The notes under the pieces are model-generated. The model was not told where the DNA came from. It saw only the letters and a program-made list of their open reading frames with translations, and did no database searches. Below are positions 34,287 to 42,636 of a stretch of 42,636 bases of DNA, one piece after another (positions within the stretch are counted from its first letter, which is position 1; every line of letters begins with the position of its first letter). The DNA is taken from NCBI GenBank assembly GCA_022565695.1, contig JAIUME010000018.1:1-42636 (forward strand), read 5' to 3'. Source of the stretch: Alcanivorax sp. Lineage in GTDB: Bacteria; Pseudomonadota; Gammaproteobacteria; Pseudomonadales; Alcanivoracaceae. The position numbers and the translations under genes are program-made.

Positions 34287-35861
34287 ATGAAAACGACACA
34301 TGCAAAATGGCTTCAACTGGTCATGGTAGGCTTGATAGCCACCAGCCTTGCGGCCTGTGGCGGCAGCAACCGCCCCAGCGATCCGCGTATCGAATTGCCA
34401 GGAGGTGGTGGCAACGGTGGTGGCGGTGAGGATCCACGGGATGAAACCTTCTGTGAAGATCCGACGCAACTGTTCGAGCTGGACGGCATCGTACCGGCAG
34501 ACGGCGCCACCGGCGTACCGCAGAACATCTCGCCGGTAGTCCGCTTCAATGAGCCGGTCGCGGAAGATTCTGTCAACGAGACCACACTGTTCCTGACCGC
34601 CAATGGTGCACCGGTGCCGGTGACCTACACCATCAACGGCCGCACCGTAACACTGACGCCGGAAGCAAACCTGGCCGCAAACACGCTGCACACACTGACC
34701 ATTGGTCCGGAACTCCGTGCCGCAGAATGCGTTGATCCGCTGCCCACGAAATTCCTGGCAGAGGGTGAAGCCGGCGACCGTACCTTCGCCACCGGCGGAG
34801 CCGTTGATAATGAGCAACCGCGCGTAGAAGCCATCAACCCGGCTGACGGCGCATCGCTGGTGTCCACTGGCGCGCCCATCATCATCACTTTCAGCGAGCC
34901 GGTCTTGCCCGCCACCGTCAACGACGCCACCGTCACTGTGACACGTCGTGACAATGGCCAGGTCATCACTGGCGCCTTTGACGTCAACGCAGAAATCGCG
35001 ACCTTCCAGCCTGATTCAGCGCTGGCCATGCAGGAAAACTACGATGTCGCCATCACGACCAACATTCGTGATCTGGCCGGCAACTCACTGGAAGCGCCGT
35101 TCAACAGTGAATTCCGTACTGGCGGTGTCGTGGTACTGCTTAACGACGAACTGATCAGCCAGATTCCCGGGCTCGGCGATCTGCTCAACACCATCGGCGA
35201 TACGCTGCTGGAGAATCTGGACCTCAGCGACGGCGACGGCGGCCTTGGCAGCCTGGATAACCTGCTGATCATCAAGCTGCCGCTGGTGCCGGGCATCCCT
35301 GACGGCGGACTCGACGGTTTCGATGGCGTGCAATTCGAAGATACGCTGATCGCGATCTGTGATCCTTCCACGCCCGGTGAGAACTGCACCCTGGCTCTGG
35401 ACATCGCCCTGGACCCGCTGGCTTTGCAGGAACTGGCGGACGCCTTCACAGGCGGTGATCCGGAGCAGATCCCGGGCCTGCTGGCAGAAGCACTGATCGG
35501 TGAAGGTGGCTTCCTGGGCATCAACCTGGACATCCTTGACCCCGACGGCCTGGGCGTACTGCCTGGTCCGCTTGAAGACGCACTGAACATGGTGCTGGGC
35601 GAGTTGCAGGGTGGTCTGGAGCAAGTGCCGGTCCTCAACGAGTTGTTCGCCAACTTCGGCGTGGAAGCGCTGATCCAGGCCAACCTGCTCAATGGTGCGC
35701 TGCTGGACGCCACCGTCGGCAATCTGCTGGGGGTCAGCGTTCTGGATCTGTCCACCGGCAACCTGATTGATCTCAGCGGTGGTCTGATCGATGCACTGGA
35801 TCCGGTACTGGACCCATTGTCTGAAATCCTCTGCGCCATCCGCTTGCTGTGCAGCAACTGA
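34287..35861 (+). CDS. Large lipoprotein with Ig-like domains
   Basis: A 524-residue lipoprotein (lipobox LAAC, about residue 24) with a Gly-rich linker, then two bacterial Ig-like domains of the SbsA/Big_5 type (about 65-165 and 175-275) with the repeated pattern PADGATGVP...VRFNEPV and PADGASLVS...ITFSEPV. The second half (about 280-524) is rich in Leu, Gly and Asp, with repeated amphipathic segments, and ends in a Cys pair (ILCAIRLLC); I do not recognise it. It is followed by a terminator and probably in an operon with ompA paralog 2. It is probably an envelope or surface protein. Confidence 0.85.
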   Translation: MKTTHAKWLQLVMVGLIATSLAACGGSNRPSDPRIELPGGGGNGGGGEDPRDETFCEDPTQLFELDGIVPADGATGVPQNISPVVRFNEPVAEDSVNETTLFLTANGAPVPVTYTINGRTVTLTPEANLAANTLHTLTIGPELRAAECVDPLPTKFLAEGEAGDRTFATGGAVDNEQPRVEAINPADGASLVSTGAPIIITFSEPVLPATVNDATVTVTRRDNGQVITGAFDVNAEIATFQPDSALAMQENYDVAITTNIRDLAGNSLEAPFNSEFRTGGVVVLLNDELISQIPGLGDLLNTIGDTLLENLDLSDGDGGLGSLDNLLIIKLPLVPGIPDGGLDGFDGVQFEDTLIAICDPSTPGENCTLALDIALDPLALQELADAFTGGDPEQIPGLLAEALIGEGGFLGINLDILDPDGLGVLPGPLEDALNMVLGELQGGLEQVPVLNELFANFGVEALIQANLLNGALLDATVGNLLGVSVLDLSTGNLIDLSGGLIDALDPVLDPLSEILCAIRLLCSN

Positions 35862-35920
35862 TCGCAGACATGACGACATGAACAACAGAGTTTGACTCCC
35901 GCATCAGTTATGCGGCTTCC

Positions 35921-35952
35921 AGGCGCCTCTTCCCTCAGAGGCGCCTTTTTTT
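35921..35952 (+). terminator. Intrinsic terminator after the Ig-like lipoprotein
   Basis: Arms AGGCGCCTCT and AGAGGCGCCT with a six-base loop, followed by a T-run. It is a strong terminator about 60 bases after the stop codon. Confidence 0.92.
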
Positions 35953-36062
35953 GTGTGAAAGTTGCCTTGCGGCCAGTCTCTCTCGGCGAGGAAGTCATTG
36001 TGAGCTGATGTCGCCAGCGCATAATCGATCCCCACTTCTTCCGCATAACGAGGGATTCCGAT

Positions 36063-37370
36063 ATGGCCAAAGATGCCGTTGGCTACGCCCTGACCGGGCT
36101 GAATAAAATGGCCAGTTCCACTCTGCTTGACCGCCTCGGACTGCGCCGACTGGTAGAGCGCGTCGCCTATTCACTCACACGCACCGGCTTTCGCGTTATC
36201 ACCACCTCTGCCCGCACGTTCAGCAGCGGCAAGAAGCTGGACAAGCCCGAGCGATTGACCGCCCCGGGGCATACCACCGACCTGTTTGACCTGAACATCA
36301 CGGATGAGCAACAGATGATCCGTGATTCCGTGAAGGGCTTTGCGCAAGAGGTGCTTCGCCCCCGTGGCGAAGAAGCCGATGCCGCACAGCGCACCAGCGA
36401 TGAAACACTCTCCGCCGCGCTGGAGCTGGGTCTGAATTTCTTCGCCGTGCCGGAATCCCTCGGTGGTGCCGCCAGCGAACGTTCTCCCGTCACCACCATG
36501 CTGGTGGCCGAAGACCTCGGCTGGGGCGACATGGGCCAGGCAGTTGCCATCCTGTCCCCCATGGGCGTGGCCAACGCCCTGACCCAATGGGGTTCAGCAG
36601 ATCAGCAGGCCCGTTACCTGCCCGCGTTTGCTGGCGACGAGCCGCCCAAAGCCGCCATTGCCGTTACCGAAGCGCAACTGATGTTTGACCCGATGGCGCT
36701 GAGCACTATGGCAGTGCGCAAGGGCGACAGCTATGTGCTCAACGGTGCCAAGGCCATGGTGCCGCTGGCGGCCGAAGCCGAACTGTTCCTGATTGCCGCC
36801 CAGACAGAAGACGGCCCCGCAGTATTCATCGTGGAAGGCGGCACTGACGGCCTCAGCGCGGGTGATGACCCGGCCATGGGCGTGCGCGCCAGTGGCCAGC
36901 GGCCGCTGATTCTGGAAAACGTTACCGTCTCGGCAGCACAGCGTCTCGGCACCGATGACTTCGATTACCGCAAGTTCGTTGATCTGGGCAGCCTGGCCTG
37001 GTGTGCGTTGGCGGTGGGCAACTGCCAGGCGGTGCTGGATTACGTCGTGCCCTACTGCAACGAGCGCAAGGCTTTCGGTGAGCCAATCAGCTATCGTCAG
37101 GCGGTCGCCTTCCTGATTGCCGACATGGCCATCGAAGTGGACGCCATGCGCATGCTGGTCTGGCGTGCCGTGAGCCGTGCCGAGCAAGGCAAGGATTTCA
37201 AACGCGAAGCCCACATGGCACGCACCCTGTGCAAGGAAAAAGCCATGAAGATCGGCACCGATGGCGTACAGCTGCTCGGCGGCCATGGTTTCACCCATGA
37301 ATATCCTGTTGAACGCTGGTACCGCGACCTCCGGGCCGTCGGTGTCATGTTCAGCGGCCTGCATCTTTGA
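36063..37370 (+). CDS. Acyl-CoA dehydrogenase subunit-like protein, lacking usual catalytic motifs
   Basis: A 435-residue acyl-CoA dehydrogenase-fold protein. It starts with a 60-residue N-terminal extension and then has the usual LTDEQQMIRDSV-like helix. Two motifs are altered. The TEPGAGSD flavin loop reads TEAQLMFD (202-209), and the catalytic YEGT-like end is FSGLHL (430-435), with no Glu and no further C-terminal helix. Other flavin-site motifs are kept: ERKAFGEPI (334-342), IADMAIEVDAMRML, QLLGGHGFTHEYPVERWYRD (403-422). The adjacent gene keeps the motifs missing here. It probably forms the partner of that protein in a mixed enzyme, inferred from the motif pattern. Confidence 0.85.
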   Translation: MAKDAVGYALTGLNKMASSTLLDRLGLRRLVERVAYSLTRTGFRVITTSARTFSSGKKLDKPERLTAPGHTTDLFDLNITDEQQMIRDSVKGFAQEVLRPRGEEADAAQRTSDETLSAALELGLNFFAVPESLGGAASERSPVTTMLVAEDLGWGDMGQAVAILSPMGVANALTQWGSADQQARYLPAFAGDEPPKAAIAVTEAQLMFDPMALSTMAVRKGDSYVLNGAKAMVPLAAEAELFLIAAQTEDGPAVFIVEGGTDGLSAGDDPAMGVRASGQRPLILENVTVSAAQRLGTDDFDYRKFVDLGSLAWCALAVGNCQAVLDYVVPYCNERKAFGEPISYRQAVAFLIADMAIEVDAMRMLVWRAVSRAEQGKDFKREAHMARTLCKEKAMKIGTDGVQLLGGHGFTHEYPVERWYRDLRAVGVMFSGLHL

Positions 37371-37388
37371 TCAGCGGAGGATAACGAT

Positions 37389-38597
37389 ATGAATTTCGAT
37401 CTGCCGAAAAAAATCAAACCGCTGGTCAACAATGCCCATCAGGTCGCCCTGAGTGTGTTCCGGCCTATCTCACGCAAGTATGACCGTGCCGAGCATGAGT
37501 ACCCGAAAGAACTCGATATGCTCGCTTCGGTACTGGATGGCATGAACGACGGTGACCCCACGTCCAGTGCCGGCGCCAGCCAGACCGGCAAGGGACGGGG
37601 CAAGGACACCGGCACGGGCGTCAAGAACGGCGCCAACATGACCACCTGCCTTGGTGCGCTGGAGCTGTGTTATGGCGATGTCGGCCTGCTGCTGTCCATG
37701 CCGCGACAGGGATTGGGCAACGCCGCCATTGCGGCCGTGGCCAACGACGAGCAACTGGAACGCTTCAAGGGTAAATGGGCCGCGATGGCCATTACCGAGC
37801 CCGGTGCCGGCTCTGACTCCGCCGCCATCCGCACGACAGCGAAGGAAGATGGCGACCACTATGTACTGAACGGCGAGAAGATCTATGTGACCTCTGGCGA
37901 ACGCGCTGACTGCGTGGTGGTTTGGGCGTCGCTTGATCTCGCGCTGGGTCGTGCCGCGATCAAATCCTTCGTGGTGGAATGGGGCACGCCGGGCATGGAA
38001 CTGGCACGTCTGGAAAAGAAGCTCGGCATTCGCGCCTCGGATACCGCAGCGATCAATTTCAATGACTGCCGTGTACCCAAAGAAAACCTGCTCGGCAACC
38101 CGGAAGTTGACGTCGCCAAAGGTTTCGCTGGCGTCATGGAGACCTTCGACAACACGCGGCCACTGGTGGCCTGTTTTGCCCTGGGTTGTGCCAAGGCAGC
38201 ACTGGATCGCACCCGCGAGCTGCTCGCCGAACACGTCAAGCTGGATTACGAAAAGCCGATCGGTAACGTGAGCGCGGTAGAGGCGGAGCTGTATACCATG
38301 GAAGCCGAGTGGGAAGCGGCCTATCTGCTGACCGTGAAAGCCGCTTGGATGGCCGACAACCGTATTGCCAACTCCGTGGAAGCGTCCATCTCCAAGGCCA
38401 AGGCAGGGCGCGTCGGCAACTACATCACGCTGCGCTGTGTGGAGCTGTGTGGAGCCCTGGGATATACCGAGACCGAGTTGCTGGAAAAATGGGCCCGTGA
38501 TTCAAAGATTCTCGATATCTTCGAAGGCACGCAACAGATTCAGCTGTTGATCATTGCCCGCCGACTACTGGGGCTGAGTTCCAGGGAGCTGAAGTAA
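37389..38597 (+). CDS. Acyl-CoA dehydrogenase with catalytic Glu, likely partner of upstream gene
   Basis: A 402-residue acyl-CoA dehydrogenase. The flavin/substrate loop ITEPGAGSD (135-143) and the catalytic-base motif FEGT (Glu379) are present. In place of the usual ERKxFG motif it has KLDYEKPIG (284-292), and the usual QxxGGxG has become VELCGALG. The gene follows 18 bases after the other dehydrogenase with its own GGAGG site, so they are co-transcribed. The two proteins have complementary sets of conserved flavin-site residues, as in the heteromeric acyl-CoA dehydrogenases of actinobacterial sterol degradation. The substrate, probably a fatty acyl-CoA, is not known. Confidence 0.88.
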   Translation: MNFDLPKKIKPLVNNAHQVALSVFRPISRKYDRAEHEYPKELDMLASVLDGMNDGDPTSSAGASQTGKGRGKDTGTGVKNGANMTTCLGALELCYGDVGLLLSMPRQGLGNAAIAAVANDEQLERFKGKWAAMAITEPGAGSDSAAIRTTAKEDGDHYVLNGEKIYVTSGERADCVVVWASLDLALGRAAIKSFVVEWGTPGMELARLEKKLGIRASDTAAINFNDCRVPKENLLGNPEVDVAKGFAGVMETFDNTRPLVACFALGCAKAALDRTRELLAEHVKLDYEKPIGNVSAVEAELYTMEAEWEAAYLLTVKAAWMADNRIANSVEASISKAKAGRVGNYITLRCVELCGALGYTETELLEKWARDSKILDIFEGTQQIQLLIIARRLLGLSSRELK

Positions 38598-38602
38598 GAA
38601 TA

Positions 38603-38628
38603 ATGCCGGCCTCTTGCGAGGCCGGCAT
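38603..38628 (+). terminator. GC-rich hairpin after the dehydrogenase pair
   Basis: Perfect 11-base arms (ATGCCGGCCTC and GAGGCCGGCAT) with a four-base loop, just after the stop codon. No T-run follows, so termination may be weak or depend on other factors. Confidence 0.6.
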
Positions 38629-38710
38629 ACGTAAACCGACCTACTGGCACGATACCCGCCAATAGACGCATAATCAGTCTCTGACATGGAACGCCGGAGA
38701 CTGAAGCGTC

Positions 38711-39160
38711 ATGCACGACACCATGCACGACATGAGTACACACCGTTTTTTCTGCTGCCGCCGCTCGTTCGGCATTCCGGTGCTTCTTACGGCAGTCCTG
38801 GTCGTGATCGGAGGTTGCGATGACAGCAACGCACGCACGCCTGCTGTTGCACCAACGTCAGCCCCGCCACCCAGTCAACCCGCTGCAGATCAGCTTTCCG
38901 CGTTTGCGGTGGAGCAACTGACCGGCTATTCCCCCGCACTGATTCGCTACCACTGCGCCGATGACATGGTCGTCACCGTGGAATACAGCGGCCCAGGCGC
39001 TATCCTGACACTGGGCGATGAACGTCATCTGCTACATCGGGACCCCGCAGGCTCGGGGGTGCGCTACAGCAATAACGACGTGTCCTGGCACACCAAGGAA
39101 GAGGAAGGCCTGCTGAGTGCCGGCGAGGATTCCCGCATTTGCCTGCAAATGGCGCTGTAG
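38711..39160 (+). CDS. mliC: MliC-like lysozyme-inhibitor lipoprotein
   Basis: A protein of about 149 residues with a lipoprotein signal (lipobox GGC, Cys36), a Pro/Ala-rich linker and a C-terminal domain (about 70-149) that resembles the membrane-bound lysozyme inhibitor MliC family, with IRYHCADDMVVTVEY, the AILTLGDERHLLHR strand, GVRYSNNDVSWHTK and the Cys near the end. Such proteins protect peptidoglycan from host or environmental lysozyme. Starts at 38723 or 38732 are also possible. It is preceded by a hairpin and appears to be a single gene. Confidence 0.8.
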   Translation: MHDTMHDMSTHRFFCCRRSFGIPVLLTAVLVVIGGCDDSNARTPAVAPTSAPPPSQPAADQLSAFAVEQLTGYSPALIRYHCADDMVVTVEYSGPGAILTLGDERHLLHRDPAGSGVRYSNNDVSWHTKEEEGLLSAGEDSRICLQMAL

Positions 39161-39309
39161 CCGACCGGCTGCCGGCAAACCGTCCGGCAGCGCAATTGGC
39201 CGCCGCGCCTTTGAAGGTGCAATAATTCGCCACAAAATGGTCACAAATGACCACCCCCACCGGCGTGGCCTTGTGTATGCTTACGCTCAGTCAACAAGGA
39301 GAGCGACCA

Positions 39310-39651
39310 ATGAGATCTGTGATAACAGGCGTGGCATGTGCACTGACCGGGCTGGTGATGCTCTCCAGTGCAGCTCAGGCATCCAGCAACAACGGCACCG
39401 TCATACTCAGCCAGCAGGCCTGTGGTTACGTGATGCTGAATCTGGGAAACGGTAGCCAGGCCTTGTTGAAACTGATCCGTGGTGACGCGCCCCGCCCCGG
39501 CGATCGGCTCGACAGCGACGGGGTACTGGAAGTGCGTGAGTTTGCAGACCTGACCAACCGTCGCACTCAGGAGCCGATCACGGTCTGGGTCGACATGATT
39601 GATCGCTCCTCCCATCGCGCCCTGGGTCGTTACGGGCAATACTGCAATTAG
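39310..39651 (+). CDS. Small secreted protein of unknown function
   Basis: A 113-residue protein with a clean signal peptide (cleavage near AQA-SS, residue 23) and a 90-residue mature part with two cysteines, one at CGYV early and one at QYCN at the end, likely bonded. I do not recognise the family. The start at 39310 has an AAGGAG site and gives the signal peptide; the frame is open from 39247. A short hairpin (CTGCCGG/CCGGCAG, 39169-39190) lies before it. Predicted to be periplasmic or released. Confidence 0.75.
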   Translation: MRSVITGVACALTGLVMLSSAAQASSNNGTVILSQQACGYVMLNLGNGSQALLKLIRGDAPRPGDRLDSDGVLEVREFADLTNRRTQEPITVWVDMIDRSSHRALGRYGQYCN

Positions 39652-39677
39652 CCATCCCTGGCTGTAAGTATGCCCCG

Positions 39678-41726
<2,049 letters not shown>

Positions 41727-41847
41727 CTACGGGCTGGCTGGCTAGGGACGGGTTTGCTATGGGCGGGAGCACACGCGCTCTCCACAAGCCACACGCTCCC
41801 ATCCGGACTTTCATCCAGAGACTCATCCAGATCCCCATCTGGACAGC

Positions 41848-41881
41848 GTCAAGATAAGCCGCTATCTTGACACTGTCAAGA
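41848..41881. promoter_or_regulatory. fadH promoter and palindromic operator, probably for the TetR protein
   Basis: Three half-sites alternate: GTCAAGATA (41848-41856), TATCTTGAC (41863-41871) and TGTCAAGA (41874-41881). The first two form a 9-base palindrome with a six-base loop; the second and third form an 8-base palindrome with one centre base. On the minus strand they cover a promoter with TTGACA (41879-41874), a 17-base gap and TATCTT (41856-41851) directed at fadH. This would let a regulator block fadH. Confidence 0.75.
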
Positions 41882-41892
41882 CTGGAGAAATC

Positions 41893-42495
41893 ATGGACAA
41901 GGCCCCCAGCTATCATCACGGAGACCTGCGTGCCGCGCTCCTGCGGGAAGCAGACGCGCTGCTGCGCCAGGATGGCATCAACGGCCTGAGTCTGCGCAAG
42001 CTCGCCGAACGCACCGGCGTGTCGCGGATGGCCCCGTATCACCACTTCCAGGACAAGAACGCCCTGCTCTGCGCACTGGCCACCGAGGGCTTCCATGAAC
42101 TGGAAGCACTGGTGGACCTGGCCCAGCTGGATGAGGGACAGGACCTGACACAGGGCCTGCGTGGCTTCGTACACGGCTATCTGCGCTTCGCCACTGATCA
42201 CCCGGAACGCTATGAGCTGATGTTCGGGCGCCCGTTGTGGAAGGCGGGTGCCCCCACTGATGCTCTGCGGGAAACCGCTTTCGCGGCGTTTCGCCGCTAC
42301 GCTGAACGTCTCGGCGGCATCATTCAGCGCGCCAACCTGCCTGAAGGGGCACGACCACTGCGTCTGGCTCAGGCCAGTTGGGCGACCCTGCATGGCCTGT
42401 GCAAGCTGCTCAATGACGGCATTTATGTGGATCGGGCGGATATGGAAGAAGTGAGTGAGGAGGCGGTGCGGTTGATGGTGGCGGTGTTGCGTTAG
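41893..42495 (+). CDS. TetR-family regulator (WHG-type C-terminus)
   Basis: A 200-residue regulator with the TetR helix-turn-helix (about 10-65, LSLRKLAERTGVSRMAPYHHF) and a C-terminal part similar to the WHG domain of TetR proteins (about 80-190: GYLRFATDHPERYELMF near residues 95-115, LAQASWATLHGL). The start at 41893 follows GGAG a few bases upstream. It begins 11 bases after the palindromic operator and is divergent from fadH, so it probably represses fadH and itself. The inducer is likely a fatty-acid-derived compound, by inference from the neighbour. Confidence 0.92.
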   Translation: MDKAPSYHHGDLRAALLREADALLRQDGINGLSLRKLAERTGVSRMAPYHHFQDKNALLCALATEGFHELEALVDLAQLDEGQDLTQGLRGFVHGYLRFATDHPERYELMFGRPLWKAGAPTDALRETAFAAFRRYAERLGGIIQRANLPEGARPLRLAQASWATLHGLCKLLNDGIYVDRADMEEVSEEAVRLMVAVLR

Positions 42496-42636
42496 GGGGG
42501 ATGGTTGGTGTGGTGGGTGTAATGGGTGTGGTCGGTGTGGTGCGGCGGGTCCCGGTGCGCATAGCATCACAAACACAACCCAAAACGGAGGGTGTAATGT
42601 TGTGATAGCCACCGCAAACCCCCCCGCGCCCGAACC
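42496..42636. other. GT-rich non-coding end of the window
   Basis: Low-complexity GGTGTGG-type repeats fill 42496-42545. The inverted pair TCACAA (42567-42572) and TTGTGA (42600-42605) follows. No gene or certain terminator is visible. Confidence 0.4.

Overview
The window looks like chromosome of a GC-rich gammaproteobacterium. The best guess is a marine, lipid- or hydrocarbon-degrading Alcanivorax-like lineage. This is inferred from the gene mix (cti, FadH, paired acyl-CoA dehydrogenases, CFA-type synthase, paralogous OmpA proteins, BLUF/DUF3429, hmu heme locus) and not from any rRNA or marker gene, since none is present. No tRNA, rRNA, CRISPR array, insertion sequence or phage gene was seen.

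Layout: 0-2 kb holds an unknown lipoprotein and a BLUF blue-light sensor overlapping a DUF3429 membrane protein. 2-9 kb holds the fatty-acid cis/trans isomerase gene cti, convergent with the DEAD-box helicase gene deaD, then a YaiI-family gene, an AgcS-type amino-acid/sodium symporter and a short DksA/TraR zinc-finger protein. 9.2-10.9 kb is an AbiEi/AbiEii toxin-antitoxin pair whose 3' end overlaps the heme locus.

10.9-18 kb, on the minus strand, is a compact heme-uptake operon hmuR-hmuY-hmuS-hmuT-hmuU-hmuV. It is driven by a strong promoter with two Fur-box-like sites. Directly upstream is a visibly AT-richer gene for a secreted 567-residue protein of unknown family, with its own promoter carrying two Fur boxes in nearly the same arrangement. 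20-26.5 kb holds a TonB-dependent receptor and PepSY membrane protein transcribed away from an OmpR-type response regulator. The sensor kinase is convergent with the regulator across a spacer that contains a terminator and two long inverted repeats.

26.5-31.2 kb is a lipid/light-stress type cluster (CFA-like methyltransferase, DUF1295, DUF2878, divergent NTF2-like lipoprotein and chalcone-isomerase-like protein), followed by a degenerate GGDEF protein. 31.4-35.9 kb codes for envelope proteins: two OmpA-family porins and a long Ig-like lipoprotein. 36-38.6 kb codes for two adjacent acyl-CoA dehydrogenases with complementary loss of conserved motifs, suggesting an obligate heteromer. The window ends with an MliC-like lysozyme inhibitor, a small secreted protein, FadH, and a divergent TetR regulator with a palindromic operator covering the fadH promoter.

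Common themes are iron/heme acquisition, membrane fatty-acid remodelling (Cti, CFA), fatty-acid degradation and envelope proteins. The least described items are the Fur-controlled secreted 567-aa protein, the split acyl-CoA dehydrogenase pair, the tandem HmuY protein, the inactive GGDEF protein with a retained I-site, and the inverted-repeat elements at 24.8-25.1 kb.
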